From the NCBI RefSeq assembly GCF_000005505.3, contig NC_016131.3:9197501-9261500 (forward strand): DNA of 64,000 bases, given 5' to 3'. Both the position numbers and the translations under genes were made by a program. A model generated the notes under the pieces. That model searched no databases. It was not told the origin of the DNA and saw only the letters and a list, made by a program, of their open reading frames with translations. Of this stretch, positions 22,480-35,497 are shown in pieces (positions within the stretch are counted from its first letter, which is position 1; every line of letters begins with the position of its first letter). Source of the stretch: Brachypodium distachyon. Taxonomy: Eukaryota; Streptophyta; Magnoliopsida; Poales; Poaceae.

Positions 22480-25400
22480 CATCGGAGATTGGACTCGGAG
22501 GCAGGCAAGTACTGAGGAGGGGGACACTGGAGACACGCCTGCTGTTGATCCTACTGCCGCTGCAGACAAAGGGAGGGAAATTCCTCCAAAGGATGCCTCC
22601 TCCGAGTCCAATGACCACAAGGGGAAAGGCTGGAAACGCTTTGCCCGAGAGGAGGAAAAGGGACAGAACGCCAACTCTGCATTGTCGAACAGCGCCTCCA
22701 AGCCGGGTGCTGGAACGGTGCGTCCTCGCTCACCACAGGAACTTGAAGATGCGAACATGGAACATGCAAAAAAGAGGAGCACCTCTGACCGCGGCACGGG
22801 AGGAAAGAATCGCTGTGAGGAAGGAATTGACAAGGGAACAGAAGGTGGAACGGAAGCAGCTGGTCATGGGGCTACCGGCAGGAGCCATGATCGTCTTTGC
22901 CTGGAACTGTCGCGGCCTGGGGCAGTCGCGGACAGTTCAGGAGCTCGTCCGCCTTGTGCGGACACACTGCCCCAACATCGTGTTCCTCTCCGAAACAAGG
23001 CAAAATAAGAGCTATGTTGAATCTATTTGTAGACGATTAGGTTTCCAGAATTGCCTTCCTTTTAGTATCAAGGGCAAAGGGGGCGGGCTTGCTCTGTACT
23101 GGAACAATGATGTTTCAGTAGACTTGATAAATTATGCCCCCCACCATATCGATGTAAACATCCTTGATCTGAATGGAATAAAATGGAGAGCAACATTTGT
23201 TTATGGGGAGCCGAGAACACAAGATAGGCACCTCATGTGGGAATTATTGAGGAGAATTAAACCAAACTCAAGTGAGCCTTGGTTTATGATCGGTGATTTT
23301 AACGAGGCTTTGTGGCAAAAAGAACACATGTCTTTGTCTAGAAGAAGTGAGAGACAAATGCAACAGTTCAGAGACATCTTAGCTGCTTGCGATCTCCATG
23401 ATCTGGGTTTTAGAGGTTTACCTTGGACTTATAACAATAAGAAACAAGGTGCAGACAATGTGAGAGTGAGGCTGGACCGTGCTGTTGCTCAACCTGCTTG
23501 GTCTCTGTTATTCCCTGAAGCAAGTGTTGAACACCTTATATCCTCACGATCAGATCACTGCCCCTTCTGGTTCATCTGGACAGGAAAGAGAACAAACCAA
23601 CTCAGAAAAATAGAAGGTATGAAATTATATGGGAAAGAGAGGAGTCTTTAACAGAAGAAATTAAGACGACGTGGGAAAATCACCACGGGCCGTCAGGTCT
23701 AGAGGGAGTTTGTAAAAAACTGGAAGCCACTATGGCTACGCTCCAGAGCTGGAGTTGGAAAAAATTTGGTGACATTGATAAGGAACTAAAAATGCTAAGG
23801 AGGAAATTAGAAATGTTGCTCAAGCAGAATAATCCAGCAGATACTTCTGAAATTAAAAACACATATGCTCGCCTGGATGAGATCCTTCTTAGAGAAGAAC
23901 TTATGTGGCTTCAAAGATCAAGAATCAGCTGGCTGAGGGAGGGGGACAGAAATACAAATTTCTTCCACAGGAAAGCTTCTGCAAGAGCAAAGAAAAATAA
24001 AATTAGGAGACTGAAGAAAAGGGATGGTTCCTACACTGAAAATGCTGACGACGAGATGAAAGTTGCAGCTTTGGATTTTTTCAGAAGGCTGTACAAAAAA
24101 GACGACAGTGTTGAGCCTCAGGACATCCTAAACTTGATCGATTCCTCGGTGTCCCAGGAGATGAACGAGGAACTTCTCAAAGAATAATACTGATGAGGAA
24201 ATTGGAGACGCCTGGTTCCAGATCGGGCCGCTCAAGGCGCCTGGTCCGGACGGATTCCCAGCGAGGTTCTTCCAACGCAATTGGGGCGTTTTAAAAGATG
24301 AGGTCGTGAAAGCTGTAAAACATTTCTTTGCAGTTGGCAGCATTCCAGATGGAGTTAACAACACGATTATCGTTTTAATTCCAAAAACAAAGGATGCTGA
24401 TGATCTAAAGGATTTCAGACCCATCTCTCTGTGTAACGTGCTGTACAAGATGATCGCCAAGTGCATTGTCAACAGATTAAGGCCGATGCTGCAACATCTA
24501 ATCTCTGAAAATCAGAGTGCTTTTCTCCCAGGACGGCTGATCTCAGACAATGCCTTAATTGCATTTGAGTGCTTCCATCACATCCAAAAAAATAAAAAGG
24601 CTGATGACAACTACTGTGCTTACAAATTGGATCTTGCGAAGGCATATGACAGAGTTGACTGGGTCTATCTTCAGGGTATCCTTCTCAGTTTCGGCTTCGA
24701 CTCAACCTGGGTGAAGCAGGTTATGGCTTGTGTCTCCTCTGTTAATTTTGCTGTAAAAATCAACGGTGAGCTATCTGAGAACTTTAAGCCAACTAGGGGG
24801 CTGAGACAAGGTGACCCCTTGTCCCCTTATCTCTTCCTTTTTGTTGCAGAAGGGCTATCAAAAATCTTGCAAAGGGCTGTGCATAATCAAGAACTTCTTG
24901 AGCTGAAGTGCAATAGAGGAGCCCCGGGTATTTCTCACCTCCTTTTTGCGGATGATAGTTTACTCTTCTTCAAGGCAACAAGTCAACAAGCTATGGTGGT
25001 GAAGCAATGTATTGCTAAATTTGAAAAGAGCACAGGTCAGCTTCTAAGCCCATCGAAGTGCTCGATTTTATTTAGTAATGCTTGCCCAGATCAAGACCAA
25101 AGGGAGATAAAAAGTATTTTGTCTGTGTCTCATAGCTCCTTTGAAGAAAAATATCTCGGGCTCCCTACTCCTGAAGGTAGAATGAAAGCTCGGCAGTTTC
25201 AGCCAATAAAAGACAGATTTTCTAAACGCATGTCAAATTGGAATGAGAAATACCTGTCTATGGGGGGAAAGGAAGTTCTTATAAAATCTGTGGCACAGGC
25301 TTTGCCTACCTATGTGATGGGAATTTTCGAGCTCCCAGCTTCATTCCATGAAGACTACATGAAGTGGATCAGGAATTTTTGGTGGGGCGAGGATGAAAAC

Positions 25401-27146
25401 CACAGGAAAGTGCATTGGTCGTCGTGGGACAATTTGATCCAACCTAAGCAACATGGAGGTATGGGCTTCAGAGACACGAGACTTTTCAATCAGGCCCTCC
25501 TTGCACGCCTGACTAGTCCAGAATCCTCAAAGTTTGGCAGCAAGACTTATGAAGGCCATCTACTTTCCAAGAGATAATCTTATTGATACTGTTTTCAGAG
25601 TAGATGCCTCCCCTGTGTGGCATGGTATTGAACATGGTCTTGAGCTGCTTAAACATGGTATAATATGGATAATTGGTGATGGGGCAAGCATCAGAATCTG
25701 GCACGACAATTGGTTGCCAAGGGACTTTGCTCTTAAAGCTAAACAGGGAAGAACAAGGGACAGACATAGAAGAGTCAGCCAATTAGTGTTGAAAGAGAAT
25801 GGTTCATGGAATGAGCCGTTGGTACAGAAGATATTCTATCCTCATGAGGCTGATGTTATTTCGCAAATGAAAGCTCCAGATTCAACAAGAAAGGACTTTC
25901 TCGCGTGGCACTATGAAACCAATGGCATCTTCTCAGTCAGAAGCGCGTACAAGTTGGCATATAACCTTGCAAACAACGTCCAGTGCAGACCGAGTACTAG
26001 CTGGGCACTTGACAACTCAAGAAAGCTCTGGAAAAATATATGGAATGCGCCGGTGCCAAGCAAAGTCAGAATCTTCGGATGGAGGACGGCTAGCGACAAC
26101 TTGACAACTAAAAAGAACAAATTTCGTAGAACTTTGGAACCAAACAGTACCTGTCCAGTGTGTGGCTGTCAATCTGAAAATAGCTACCATGCTACTGTTG
26201 CTTGTACAAAGGCAAGAGCTCTCAGATGTGAAATGAGAAAAATCTGGGACTTGCCGGATGAGGGCTGGTTCAAATATACAGGGCCAGACTGGCTCCTTAT
26301 TTTGCTGGTTCAAATATACAGGGCCAGACTGGCTCCTTATTTTGCTGGCTAACATCAGCAAAGACAGGAGAGGCCTTGTTCTGTTGGTTCTTTGGAGATC
26401 TTGGCATTTGAGAAATGATGTGGTGCATGAAAAGGGGGATAATACTATTGAAAGCTCGGTTCATTTCCTGGAACGCTATATAAAGGAGCTCAATATTGAC
26501 TGCAAGACCCCAAGCAAATCTAAAGGTAAAGATCCTGTTTTATGCATGGGCAACCACAACATCTATTGCCATGACACTGACGAAATCCCGCGGAGATCAG
26601 ATGAGGCGGATGGTTGGTCTGCTCCTGCAAAGAATTGGATAGAAATAAATGTTGATGCCTCTTCTGTGGACTGTTTGGGTGATTGTTCCATCGGCTGCAT
26701 CGCTCGATCGCATGAAGGGAATGTGATTTGGGCACGCAATCAGGCGGGAATTAAATGTCAAGACCCTGTTGAAGCTGAAGCGAGAGCCTGCCTTCTTGGC
26801 CTTCAGTGTATTCATGATGCGGAAAATTCCTCAATTATCCTCGAGTCTGATAATGCTTTGGTGATCGCCGCAATCAAGAATAAGAACCAGGGCATGTCTA
26901 GGCTGTGGCATATCTTCGAGGAAATCGATGTGATTCAAGCGAGATGTCTTCGTTTTGTGGCTGTTAAAATTGGAAGAGAGAGCAACCAAGCCGCGCACGA
27001 GCTTCCTGCTGTAGCTATGCGTAATGTTCAAGAACAATTTCTGGTTGGGGTGTGTCCCGCCGGCAATTGCCAATATTGTCGCCGTTGAGTCTGTAAATTT
27101 GACAAATCCCAATGAATGAAATGGTCGTCCTTCCAGCAAAAAAAAA
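22480..27146 (+). mobile_element. Decayed LINE (non-LTR retrotransposon)
   Basis: Plus-strand LINE with, in order, the tail of an ORF1-like frame (about 22510-22920, charged, ending just after the ORF2 start), ORF2, a short 3' region and an A-run (27138-27146). The right end is clear. The left end is approximate, because no target-site duplication was found and the element appears truncated within ORF1. It lies between the 5' end of RMI2 and the 3' end of SAAL1 and interrupts no gene. Confidence 0.88.
22545..27088 (+). pseudogene. LINE ORF2: endonuclease, reverse transcriptase, zf-RVT, RNase H (frameshifted)
   Basis: Apurinic-type endonuclease region 22890-23600 with WNCRGLGQ, LSETRQ, GDFNE and RSDHCPF. 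Reverse transcriptase about 24200-25200 with APGPDGFPARFF, the SAFLPGRLISDN block, LDLAKAYDRVDW, RGLRQGDPLSPYLF and the catalytic FADD at about 24945-24956. A zf-RVT region follows (WNAPVPSKVRIFGWR, CPVCGCQSEN). RNase H runs 26630-27040 with NVDAS, EAEA and ESDNA. The frame is broken at about 23600, 24180 and 25515, and by a 40-bp tandem duplication at 26267-26346, so no intact polyprotein can be made. Stretches between the lesions are well preserved, suggesting moderate age. Confidence 0.9.
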
Positions 27147-27158
27147 CATATTTCGAGA

Positions 27159-27199
27159 CTCCCTCTCTCCCGAAATAACATATTTCGGGACGGAGGGAG
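27159..27199. mobile_element. Stowaway remnant hairpin beside the LINE tail
   Basis: CTCCCTCTCTCCCGAAAT joins CATATTTCGGGACGGAGGG with almost no loop. The right side has TA; the left flank is GA, so one target copy is changed. It starts 12 bp after the LINE A-tail. Confidence 0.65.
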
Positions 27200-28900
27200 T
27201 ATATAATTACCAAATTCAGAAGACACCTCGAGAAACAAAAGAAGACAAAGCATGTCGCGCATAGGTGCTAATCCAAAATGGCTATGAACTCATCCTATCA
27301 TTGCTATCAGTACTGGATTTGTCTTTTTTATTTTTCACACCCTGTGTTGTTAATTTGGATCGGAGCATGATAGATACATGTTTTGCAATGACCTCAATCT
27401 TTTCAGAAATTTTCTTTAGAGACCGAACAAAAATTGGATAGTTGGGACAAGACCACAGGATAAAATGGAGAGATGAGTAGTTAAAATTTAGAATAAAGTC
27501 CATTTTAAACTCCGAGCTTATAGACAAAATCTGAAATGAAACTAAAACTTCTGAATTCCTGAAATCAATATTTTGTCCTATTTAATCCCGTATTATCTTG
27601 ATCTCGGGGATCCAAATCAAGGTGTCTACTGAGTTGTTTAAGTTGTGGCCAAACCCATGAAATTTAGTTGACATTTTTTCACGAAATCATTTCATTTTGT
27701 ACATACAATACAAGACCAAAAAATAAGGAATGGTTAGAGTGGAGACACATATGAGATCGATTGATCAACTCACGGACATTGGGCATGATACTTCCGGGAG
27801 TAATGTATGGATCTAACTAAAGGGTAATTATGTAATTGAACAAACATTTTATGGTGTGCTAGTTTTTATCATGCAAAGCCAACTTTCTTAAAATTTCAAC
27901 ATGCATCACACAAAGTTGCACTCATGTTATCCTTCATGCGTTATCCTTCACGCGTGCATAATATACAAAGAGTAATATCCATAGATTCGTTACCACGCAT
28001 GCCCTTCCATTTGCAGTATAGATGGCGCCACGACCCACGAGTGACAAGCTTGGAATCATCCACGGCACCACACGCTACAACATCCACACCGCACAAGCTC
28101 ACACTTACCTTCCGCATGCTCGACCTCACGCTTTGCACCATAGAAGCAATGGACTTTTGCGCGCCACAGTTTTCCTCCCCAATGCACAACCTGCTACCCA
28201 TTTGACTTAAGTTGTGAGCTAAAACTTCTTAATTAGCATGTAGAGTCTTATCTACCCCACCAAACAGGAGTTATAACTCCTAAAAGTTGAGATCAGACGG
28301 GATAAGGTCAGGGTGCCAATTTCAGGATTAGCAAGTCAAGGTTCCTTTTAGATTTTGCCTATACGTTTAGGGTTTAAAATAGACTTTAACATTTATCTTA
28401 TCCCATTTTTATGGGACACAAAGGCATAGCCATTAAACAGAATAAACCATCAAACCAGGCACATACAAGTAATCATGCATGAGAGTAACCCTAAAAAAAA
28501 TCATGCATGACAATAAGCTGAATAGAGGTATAGTATGTCAAGAAAAATGATGAGCTAACTCAATGATAGCCGGGTAAGGATCTAAACCATATCTGCATCC
28601 ATATGTCTGCTAGATTTACGCATCAGTTAGGATAAAGGAAAACTTTAGCCCATTGCAATTTAACAAATTTGGCCATTCGGACATTTCAAACAATTTGTAT
28701 CCCCACACATACCCCCTTGTTGATATCCTTTCCCTCAACCCTATCCCCCTTGTTGATTTTCTTTCCCTGATCTTTATGGCATCTCTATTATCTACAACGA
28801 GAGTAGGTTGTAATAGAATCCAGCAGCCACAAAAGTCAAAATCTCACAGGTCAGCAGCATCGATCACAAGCTGCAGTAAGCTTGTCAGAGGAGTTTCCAG
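27200..28900. other. Intergenic, nothing recognised
   Basis: AT-rich sequence between the LINE and the stop codon of the SAAL1-like gene. Short open frames around 27924-28210 lack conserved features. The part near 28850-28900 is probably SAAL1 3' untranslated sequence. Confidence 0.5.
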
Positions 28901-31900
28901 TCAGTGGAGCATTTTCTGGCAGTAACTCAGCAGCTCCCGGGCATTGTCGATTGAGGTTCCAGTCGGTGTAGCGTCTTCTTTGCTCTGAGAAGACTTCTCC
29001 GTGATCCATCTCTCCATGACAAAGGAGATTGCTCTGAGCTGTTACAAATGTTTTGTAGCATAGGAAACAATATGATGGTGCCGCCACAATCCATTCCAAA
29101 TATGTCTCATGCATGTTAATTTTGGAAATGCAAATTAAGATCTAGAACCCCATGAAAGACACTATGATACCAAATAATGTTTTGTTTTAAAGGATACACA
29201 TTTGGATGCCCATCCCATCACATAAGAATCCTCAGCCGATAAGTTCTCTTCGTCAACCTCATGGCTCTCAATGTCATCTTTGATGAGTGTGAACTTGCCT
29301 AAGAAGAGAGCTGCAAACTGGTCGAGGGATGAAGAGTTTATCTCAGTTTCTTGCACTTGTGCCAGGACACGTGATAAGGTACACCAAAGTGCATATCGAG
29401 CTTGGTCATCATCAGGGACCACTGGAAGAATGTCAAATAGGCTCTCCAGGAAGGGTAAATCTGGAGCAATTGAGCGACCAAGTCACTTGATAGCACCAAC
29501 CAGAAACATGATTTCAATTCATACAATGAGCTGCTTACGAATATGATACATTTGCTAAGAAAAATGTGCCTACCATGGGATACCATAGGCACAAGATGCT
29601 TTCCATCTGTCAAAATATTTGATATTATGATCACCACAGAAGCGCAATAGCTTGAAACCTGATGAAGAGTTTCTGATTTGTGAATAAGAATTCATTGCTG
29701 TTGAATGAGAAGGACTGATGGCAAATATACGAAATGGTAGCACCGTGCTTACCTCAAGTTTATCAGGTGACTTCATCATGCCAACTAGCACTTGCATCAA
29801 CTGATCACTGGACGACATTACTTCTGCAACACTGTGTATGGCTGTTAATTCTTCCATGAAGTGAAGGATCAAATCAAGACAACCCGGCCTGAAATGCGTT
29901 CAGAATAGGTAAGGTGACTGCATTCCTGTCCCAGGTTGTTAATTCAATGTTCAAAACTAAGAAAGGTTACAACAATGACAGAGAAATGCAGCTAAATTCA
30001 TATTAGATACAAACAAATCTAAGAAGCAGAATCCTCAAAAAGAAACAAAGAAGCAGGTATATAAGAACTACTCCCTCTGATCCATATTAATTGTCTCAAA
30101 TTTGCCCAAATATGGATGTATCTATGCCTAAAAAGCGTCTAGATACACGTAATATTTCGACAATTAATATGGATCGGAGGGAGTATGTAGCACTCCAACT
30201 AAATTATTGGAACATCAAATGGATGCATATCAGAAGACACTGAAGGACCTAAACTGTGCATTAGAAGACAGAGAATATGATATATGGTCTGTGAATTTTG
30301 AAACCTCATTGAAAAAAAGGATTTTCAAAGGAGCTATGGAGTATTCAAATCCTTATGAGGTTTTCTTATGTGGATTGTTTGATCCGTAGGATTTGAGCAA
30401 TCCATAGCAACAATTCACGATTCCATAGGAAAATTTTCCATTGGCTATGGTTTAATTACTTCACGTGGTATTCAATCCTATGTGATTCAAGATGGAAGGA
30501 CATTGAAATCCTACCTTTTCCTATTCCTGCAGCTTAAGAATCCTGTGAATCAAAGATGCCCTAGTGTAAACACATTTAAAAGCCAAATGTGTCGAGGTTC
30601 ATGAGCTTTATTGGATTTGAAAGTTGGGCCTTTCTTATTTGTTAAACTACAGAAACATTACCAAATACCTAACGAAAGCTTAAGGATATCTTGAGTGAGA
30701 ATAGTTCAAAATATGTACATTAATAGATAATTTTTATGAACAGACATCTTGCCAAATTCCAAATTAGTTCGATTCACTATACCTGTCTACCTTCTCATCT
30801 GGTGATTTTTGAATCTCAGTTGTTAGCAAGCCAATAGCATGGTCAGCTAAACCCACTCTAAGCAAAGGCTGAATAAGCATAGCAATCACATCTTGAGCGT
30901 CCATGACAGTTGATATAAAGTCAATGCCCTGCACCAAGTAATATACATAAGAAATAACCAAACAAATAGACATATGTAGATAGAAATGATGAAAGGACAA
31001 TCTGATAGTTCAGATGGGCTTATAACAACCAAAACATATTATAATAAGAGGTAATAACAATTTACTGAAAGATTGTTTCAAAATGAAGGCTTTCTCGAAT
31101 AGTCCATACCAAATAGCAAACAGATACTATTCCAATGACCACAAGAGGTATGCAGCTAAAATTTGAAAAACTGGAATTCGTAATCACATGTTTCTATAGA
31201 CTCTCCACGGCATAATTTTCAGAGTGCAAAAATAAGAATTTTCACATATGAACCAAGTTCTTGGCAATTCCTGTGAATAAAAATGCAGTGAATCATTCTA
31301 ACCAAAAGACCGTAACATTGTTTAGATAACCTGGATTTATTCAATAGGAATTAAAAAGGCAAATACATTCATCATACTGACAACCCTAGAAATGAATAAG
31401 CCTGGACCATTACAACTGACAGCTGTTGGGGATGTTGAGTTATTCAATAGAAATCACTCAATAAAGACCTTTTTATTCATCATATGGTCAACTGAATGAA
31501 AGAACTAAGGCAAACACGCATACCTGGCCGTCATGTGTAAGAAAATGAGCTAAAAGAAAGATCAAAACAAAAAGAATTACACAAAATCAAAAAGAAAAAT
31601 ATTGAGTCCTTCTCTGTCAAAATTCAAGTTAAAAAGAACAGAAAGTCACTGAACTTGTTGGATCAATTTGACAAATTAGTCACAAGTAGATTGCGTATAT
31701 GAATTCAGTACAATACCTTCTCCAGTAATGTACAACTCATTGTGTTTCCAAGTATCGACAGAATACGTGAAAGAATCTTATCAGGTAAAAGAACTTCGGC
31801 CCAAGATATAGAAGCACTGCTCCGAAGAATGGCGGCCAACAGCCTGTCTAAGAGAGACTATGTGAGGATTCAAGACTGATATTTTTTTTTACAACAAGTC

Positions 31901-34900
31901 AATAACTAGCTAAATACCTGTGTGTCGCTACCTATAAATTAGAGTACCCTAACATGTATAGCCACTGTTATTGTGCTGCATGCCACGCCTTTGAAAGTTT
32001 TTCCAAAATTCTGAGATGGTTTCACATGTAAGAAAAATGGAGAAGATGGTGGACGGACCACTGCCTCTGATCGACTGATCGACATCCCTATGGGAGTGAA
32101 GATACTCATTCTATCTATCTTTTTATTCTAAGAACGTTTTTACGACCAGACGAATTTAAGAAAAAAAATAACATCGCTTATGGATGTCATAAACAAAGGA
32201 GGCACAGAACAGAAGCCAGATAAGCATAGACAGAACTTCCCATAGTCAGCAATTCTGTTTATTTTCTTCACTTTTTTAGATTGACATGAAAACTAGAAAA
32301 CAGCTTCTCCAAATTTTGACCAGCATATATAGAAAATTAAGTTTTCAAGAAATATAATTTTTCTTAGCTCTTATCCCCGAAATGATTATTATTCCAAAAC
32401 TACTAACACAGTAAAAATGGCTATGTTTATGCAAAAGAGCTGTATGTTCAAGCATTTTCATACTCAATTCAGCAAGTAGTGATTAGTTGGGTACGTGCAA
32501 ATGCATGTATGCATGTCTAGTTTGAGGTCAAATTGAATGGTTGAGTTGGCTGACCAATATAGAATGCACAAATTCAGCAACATTACAAAATAATCAATAT
32601 GGTGTATAATAAGAGTTTAATTTCATAAGATGAAATACTTTGAAATGCTAGAATATAAGACATCTTGTCAGAGGAGCCAATATAGAAGCAATAAAGAAAC
32701 TAGTAGTAAGTTCTAGTCCAGCAACTAAGAAAGCAGGCTTAATCTTAAGGAGTTAAGGGTACCCAACCTGAATGTTTCAGAAAGGCAACCGATGTCATCT
32801 AGAAACAATTGCTCCATAACAGTTACAATTAAACCCTTTTCGTTGCAGACTGCATTAACTAGAAATTCATGGCAAGCTAAGTTTCCCATGATTCCAAGAC
32901 AAATTTCCTGCAGGGACAAAAAATTCAAAGAAACAAGATACTTCAAGACATGGTAAGCAAAACTTGGAGGCAGCAGTAGGCAAACATTACATTTTACCTT
33001 CGCCCGGCAAGATTGTGACACACGAAGATTTTCCAAAAGCACTTCCAGTACATGATTATCGATCTACAAGAATTAAAGATACATGCACTGTTAGCAGCAC
33101 TATGTGCAATTGCTAACGGCATTACAATACACGTATTCAACACAGAAATGTATGGCAGCTCAGTCAATCTTAGAACTCAATCGGGAACTCCGCGGCTTCA
33201 TGCAAACTAAAAACCTTCCAAATTTTCTGTTATGCCTTAATAAGCACATACTACTATTTGAAAATCAGTCAGCTGTATTAGTGGGTAGGATCTTTGTTTT
33301 CCAGCCATTGAGATTCTTTTAGAATGGCACATGTTCTGCAAATAATAACACATGTCAACCTATGATCAATGGTGCCTAGCCCTCATGACAAGACACTGTT
33401 TATGTTTCCTTTGCAGCGGAGCCATTCTTTTTTAAATTTTTTGCTGATATTAGCATGTCATTACGACATAAGCATTCAAATTTAAAGGAGTTATCACCAG
33501 CATTAATTTATATGGTTCACAACATATACTCAAGAACTTTATAGAGTAACTCGACAGACACAGAACTAAAAGTCAGGGCCAGAAAGATAAGATATGGCCC
33601 CTTTATCTATTTACTTCAAGGCAGTAAGTCAAAAGTGCAAAAGAACTATAAGGGAAATGAAGTCTGAGATAACCACAGTTATCCACCTTCCCTTTTTGCT
33701 TATGTAATTCAGCTAATTGATCTAAGTCTAACACTCCAACTCAAACTACATCATATGAAAATCTATTTCTTGCTTGTCTAAAGCCAGTATAGATAAGACA
33801 ACAAATCTCTGACTTCCTGCTTCTTGATAATATTCTCCAGTAAACATCTGAGGAGCAATAAACAAGTTTCATATAGCAAAATAATCTGTCTACCGTTATG
33901 ATGAACAAATAGCAGACACAACCTTATACAGAAGATTGATATAGATGATAAGTACCATAAGTTCTGCTTGAGGTTTACTAGCCGCAAGGTCCCACAAAAT
34001 GCACCCACACTCTTCCCACTGATCCTTCTCATCAGGTTTTGTTGATTCCCCATCATCAGAATTGACACTCTGTTCATCTGGAAAACCCGGTTTGTCACTT
34101 TTTCCGGATGGGTCCTTGTTATCAGGTTGTCTTGATTCCCCATCATCAGAATTGGCACTCATTTCTTCTGGAAAACTCTCCTTGACACTTTTTGCATGAG
34201 GTAGAAGTTATTAGGAAACCAGGTTGTATTTAAACAACAGCCTTCGTCGCTTAACAAACTTTAAGGGGAAAAAAATATCTAAAAGTACCACTCACCAGAA
34301 CTCTTTCAACACATTGGAACCCTTGGGCATTAGCTGCCTTATAAGAGATATAGTATAGCTTGGATCAACTGTAGTTGTGTCATCAAGTAACTGCAGATAA
34401 TACAACCAGAAGATTCAACATTAAGACGAGACAATATTACTATAACATCATGTTCAGCAATTCTTTATATATTTATGTTAAGGTAGCTAAATGGAAATCT
34501 TAAGACACGCACTGAACTCCAATTGTTAAAACTTTGTTTACATTCAAGTTCCATGTTCAGCAGACTTGAGCACGTAAGCAATAGCAGTTTTCAACTGTAA
34601 ACACAAATTGCATCGCCAATTTGCAGAAGCGTAGAGGAAATGCAAATTGCTATTCCCATAAATGGCAAGACGATTCAATGCAACATCTAGTATGGTCATC
34701 GAGCACAATATGTTCGTTCCGGCTGTCCTTGTTCATCCTGAGGTACAGAACGCTTAGGTTTTCTCTAACAACATCGCATGGGCGTCACCCTCAAAGCACG
34801 CATCAACTGCTCGACGAAATGCTCGTGAGACGGAGGGAAAATAATACCACACAAGCAACACAAAACCCCTCGACGCCCTGCAGCGGAATGCAAGACAGAG

Positions 34901-35281
34901 AAAGAGAAGGGAGGCGAAGGCACGTACCCCTTCATCTGCGGGTGGGAACGGGAGGTGCGACGGGGCCTCCTCCTCGTCGGTGTCCTCCTCATTCCCGTAC
35001 CCTCTCTCCTCCTCCTCGTCCTCCTCCGTGGCGTCGCCATCCACTTCATGACCTCCTTCTGCCTCCTCCTGTTCCTCCTCCGACTCGGGCGCGTCGTCCT
35101 GCGCCGCTTCGCCTGCCCCGCGGGAGCCTTCTTCTCGGGAAGCGTCGGGGGACACTGGAGCGTGATCGGAGGCGGTTTCCTCTCCCGCCGCCTCCGATTC
35201 TAGCAGCTGCTCAGGCGCGCCGTCCTGGGACGCTCCGGATTCTGCGGGGGCGTCTTCTTCCTGGGTATCGCCGGCCGCCAT
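28901..35281 (-). CDS. SAAL1: SAAL1-type armadillo-like helical repeat protein
   Basis: Plant counterpart of animal SAAL1, a helical-repeat protein whose plant function I do not know. Eleven exons (minus strand): 35281..34928, 34390..34296, 34187..33956, 33063..32998, 32907..32768, 31843..31717, 30928..30783, 29888..29753, 29658..29574, 29460..29198, 29038..28901; 593 aa. The first ~115 residues are Glu/Asp/Ala-rich and probably disordered. Family core: CGCILWDLAASKPQAELM, NHVLEVLLENLRVSQ and EICLGIMGNLACHEFLV, matching the animal WD...LREICxGILGNMAC region. Further repeat helices include ILSRILSILGNTMSC, PGCLDLILHFMEEL and LPFLESLFDILPVVPDDDQA; the C-terminus is LLSYCQKMLH. Exon 3 has a duplicated 30-residue acidic unit (NSDDGES twice). 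The exon 3 acceptor (AAAAAG) is weak and the least certain junction. A Stowaway MITE lies in intron 7. Confidence 0.85.
30071..30183. mobile_element. Stowaway MITE in a SAAL1 intron
   Basis: A 113-bp element, CTCCCTCTGATCCATATTAA to TTAATATGGATCGGAGGGAG, flanked by TA on both sides. The internal TATGGATGTATCTAT and CTAGATACACGTAATATTTC blocks are shared with the copies at 4481 and 46862. Confidence 0.9.
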
Positions 35282-35497
35282 TTCAGCTTCTTCGGTGGCG
35301 GTGGCGTGGCGAGGCGAGGCGGGGGAGGTGGTGGTTAGGAGGCCGTTCAAGGCTCCGAGGGCGCAACGCGGAAAGGGGCCGACCGACCTAGCGCAAGGTC
35401 CGGTTAAGTACCAAAACCCCATCCAGCCGCAGAACCTTTTTGGCTATCAAAGATGGTTTGGGCTTCTTAGAGGGCCGGGCTATGATTTGGCCTGGCA

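Noticed and set aside
22090..22833. 247-codon open frame on the minus strand
   Set aside because: It runs antisense to the LINE ORF1/ORF2 start, has no conserved domain, and its composition follows from the GC-rich coding strand opposite.
22470..27160. Target-site duplication for the large LINE
   Set aside because: ACATCTCGTAGAC on the left and ACATATTTCGAGAC on the right look alike but match too poorly to claim.
34621..35391. 256-codon plus-strand open frame
   Set aside because: It is the antisense shadow of the Glu/Asp-rich SAAL1 exon 1, giving Pro/Arg/Leu repeats.
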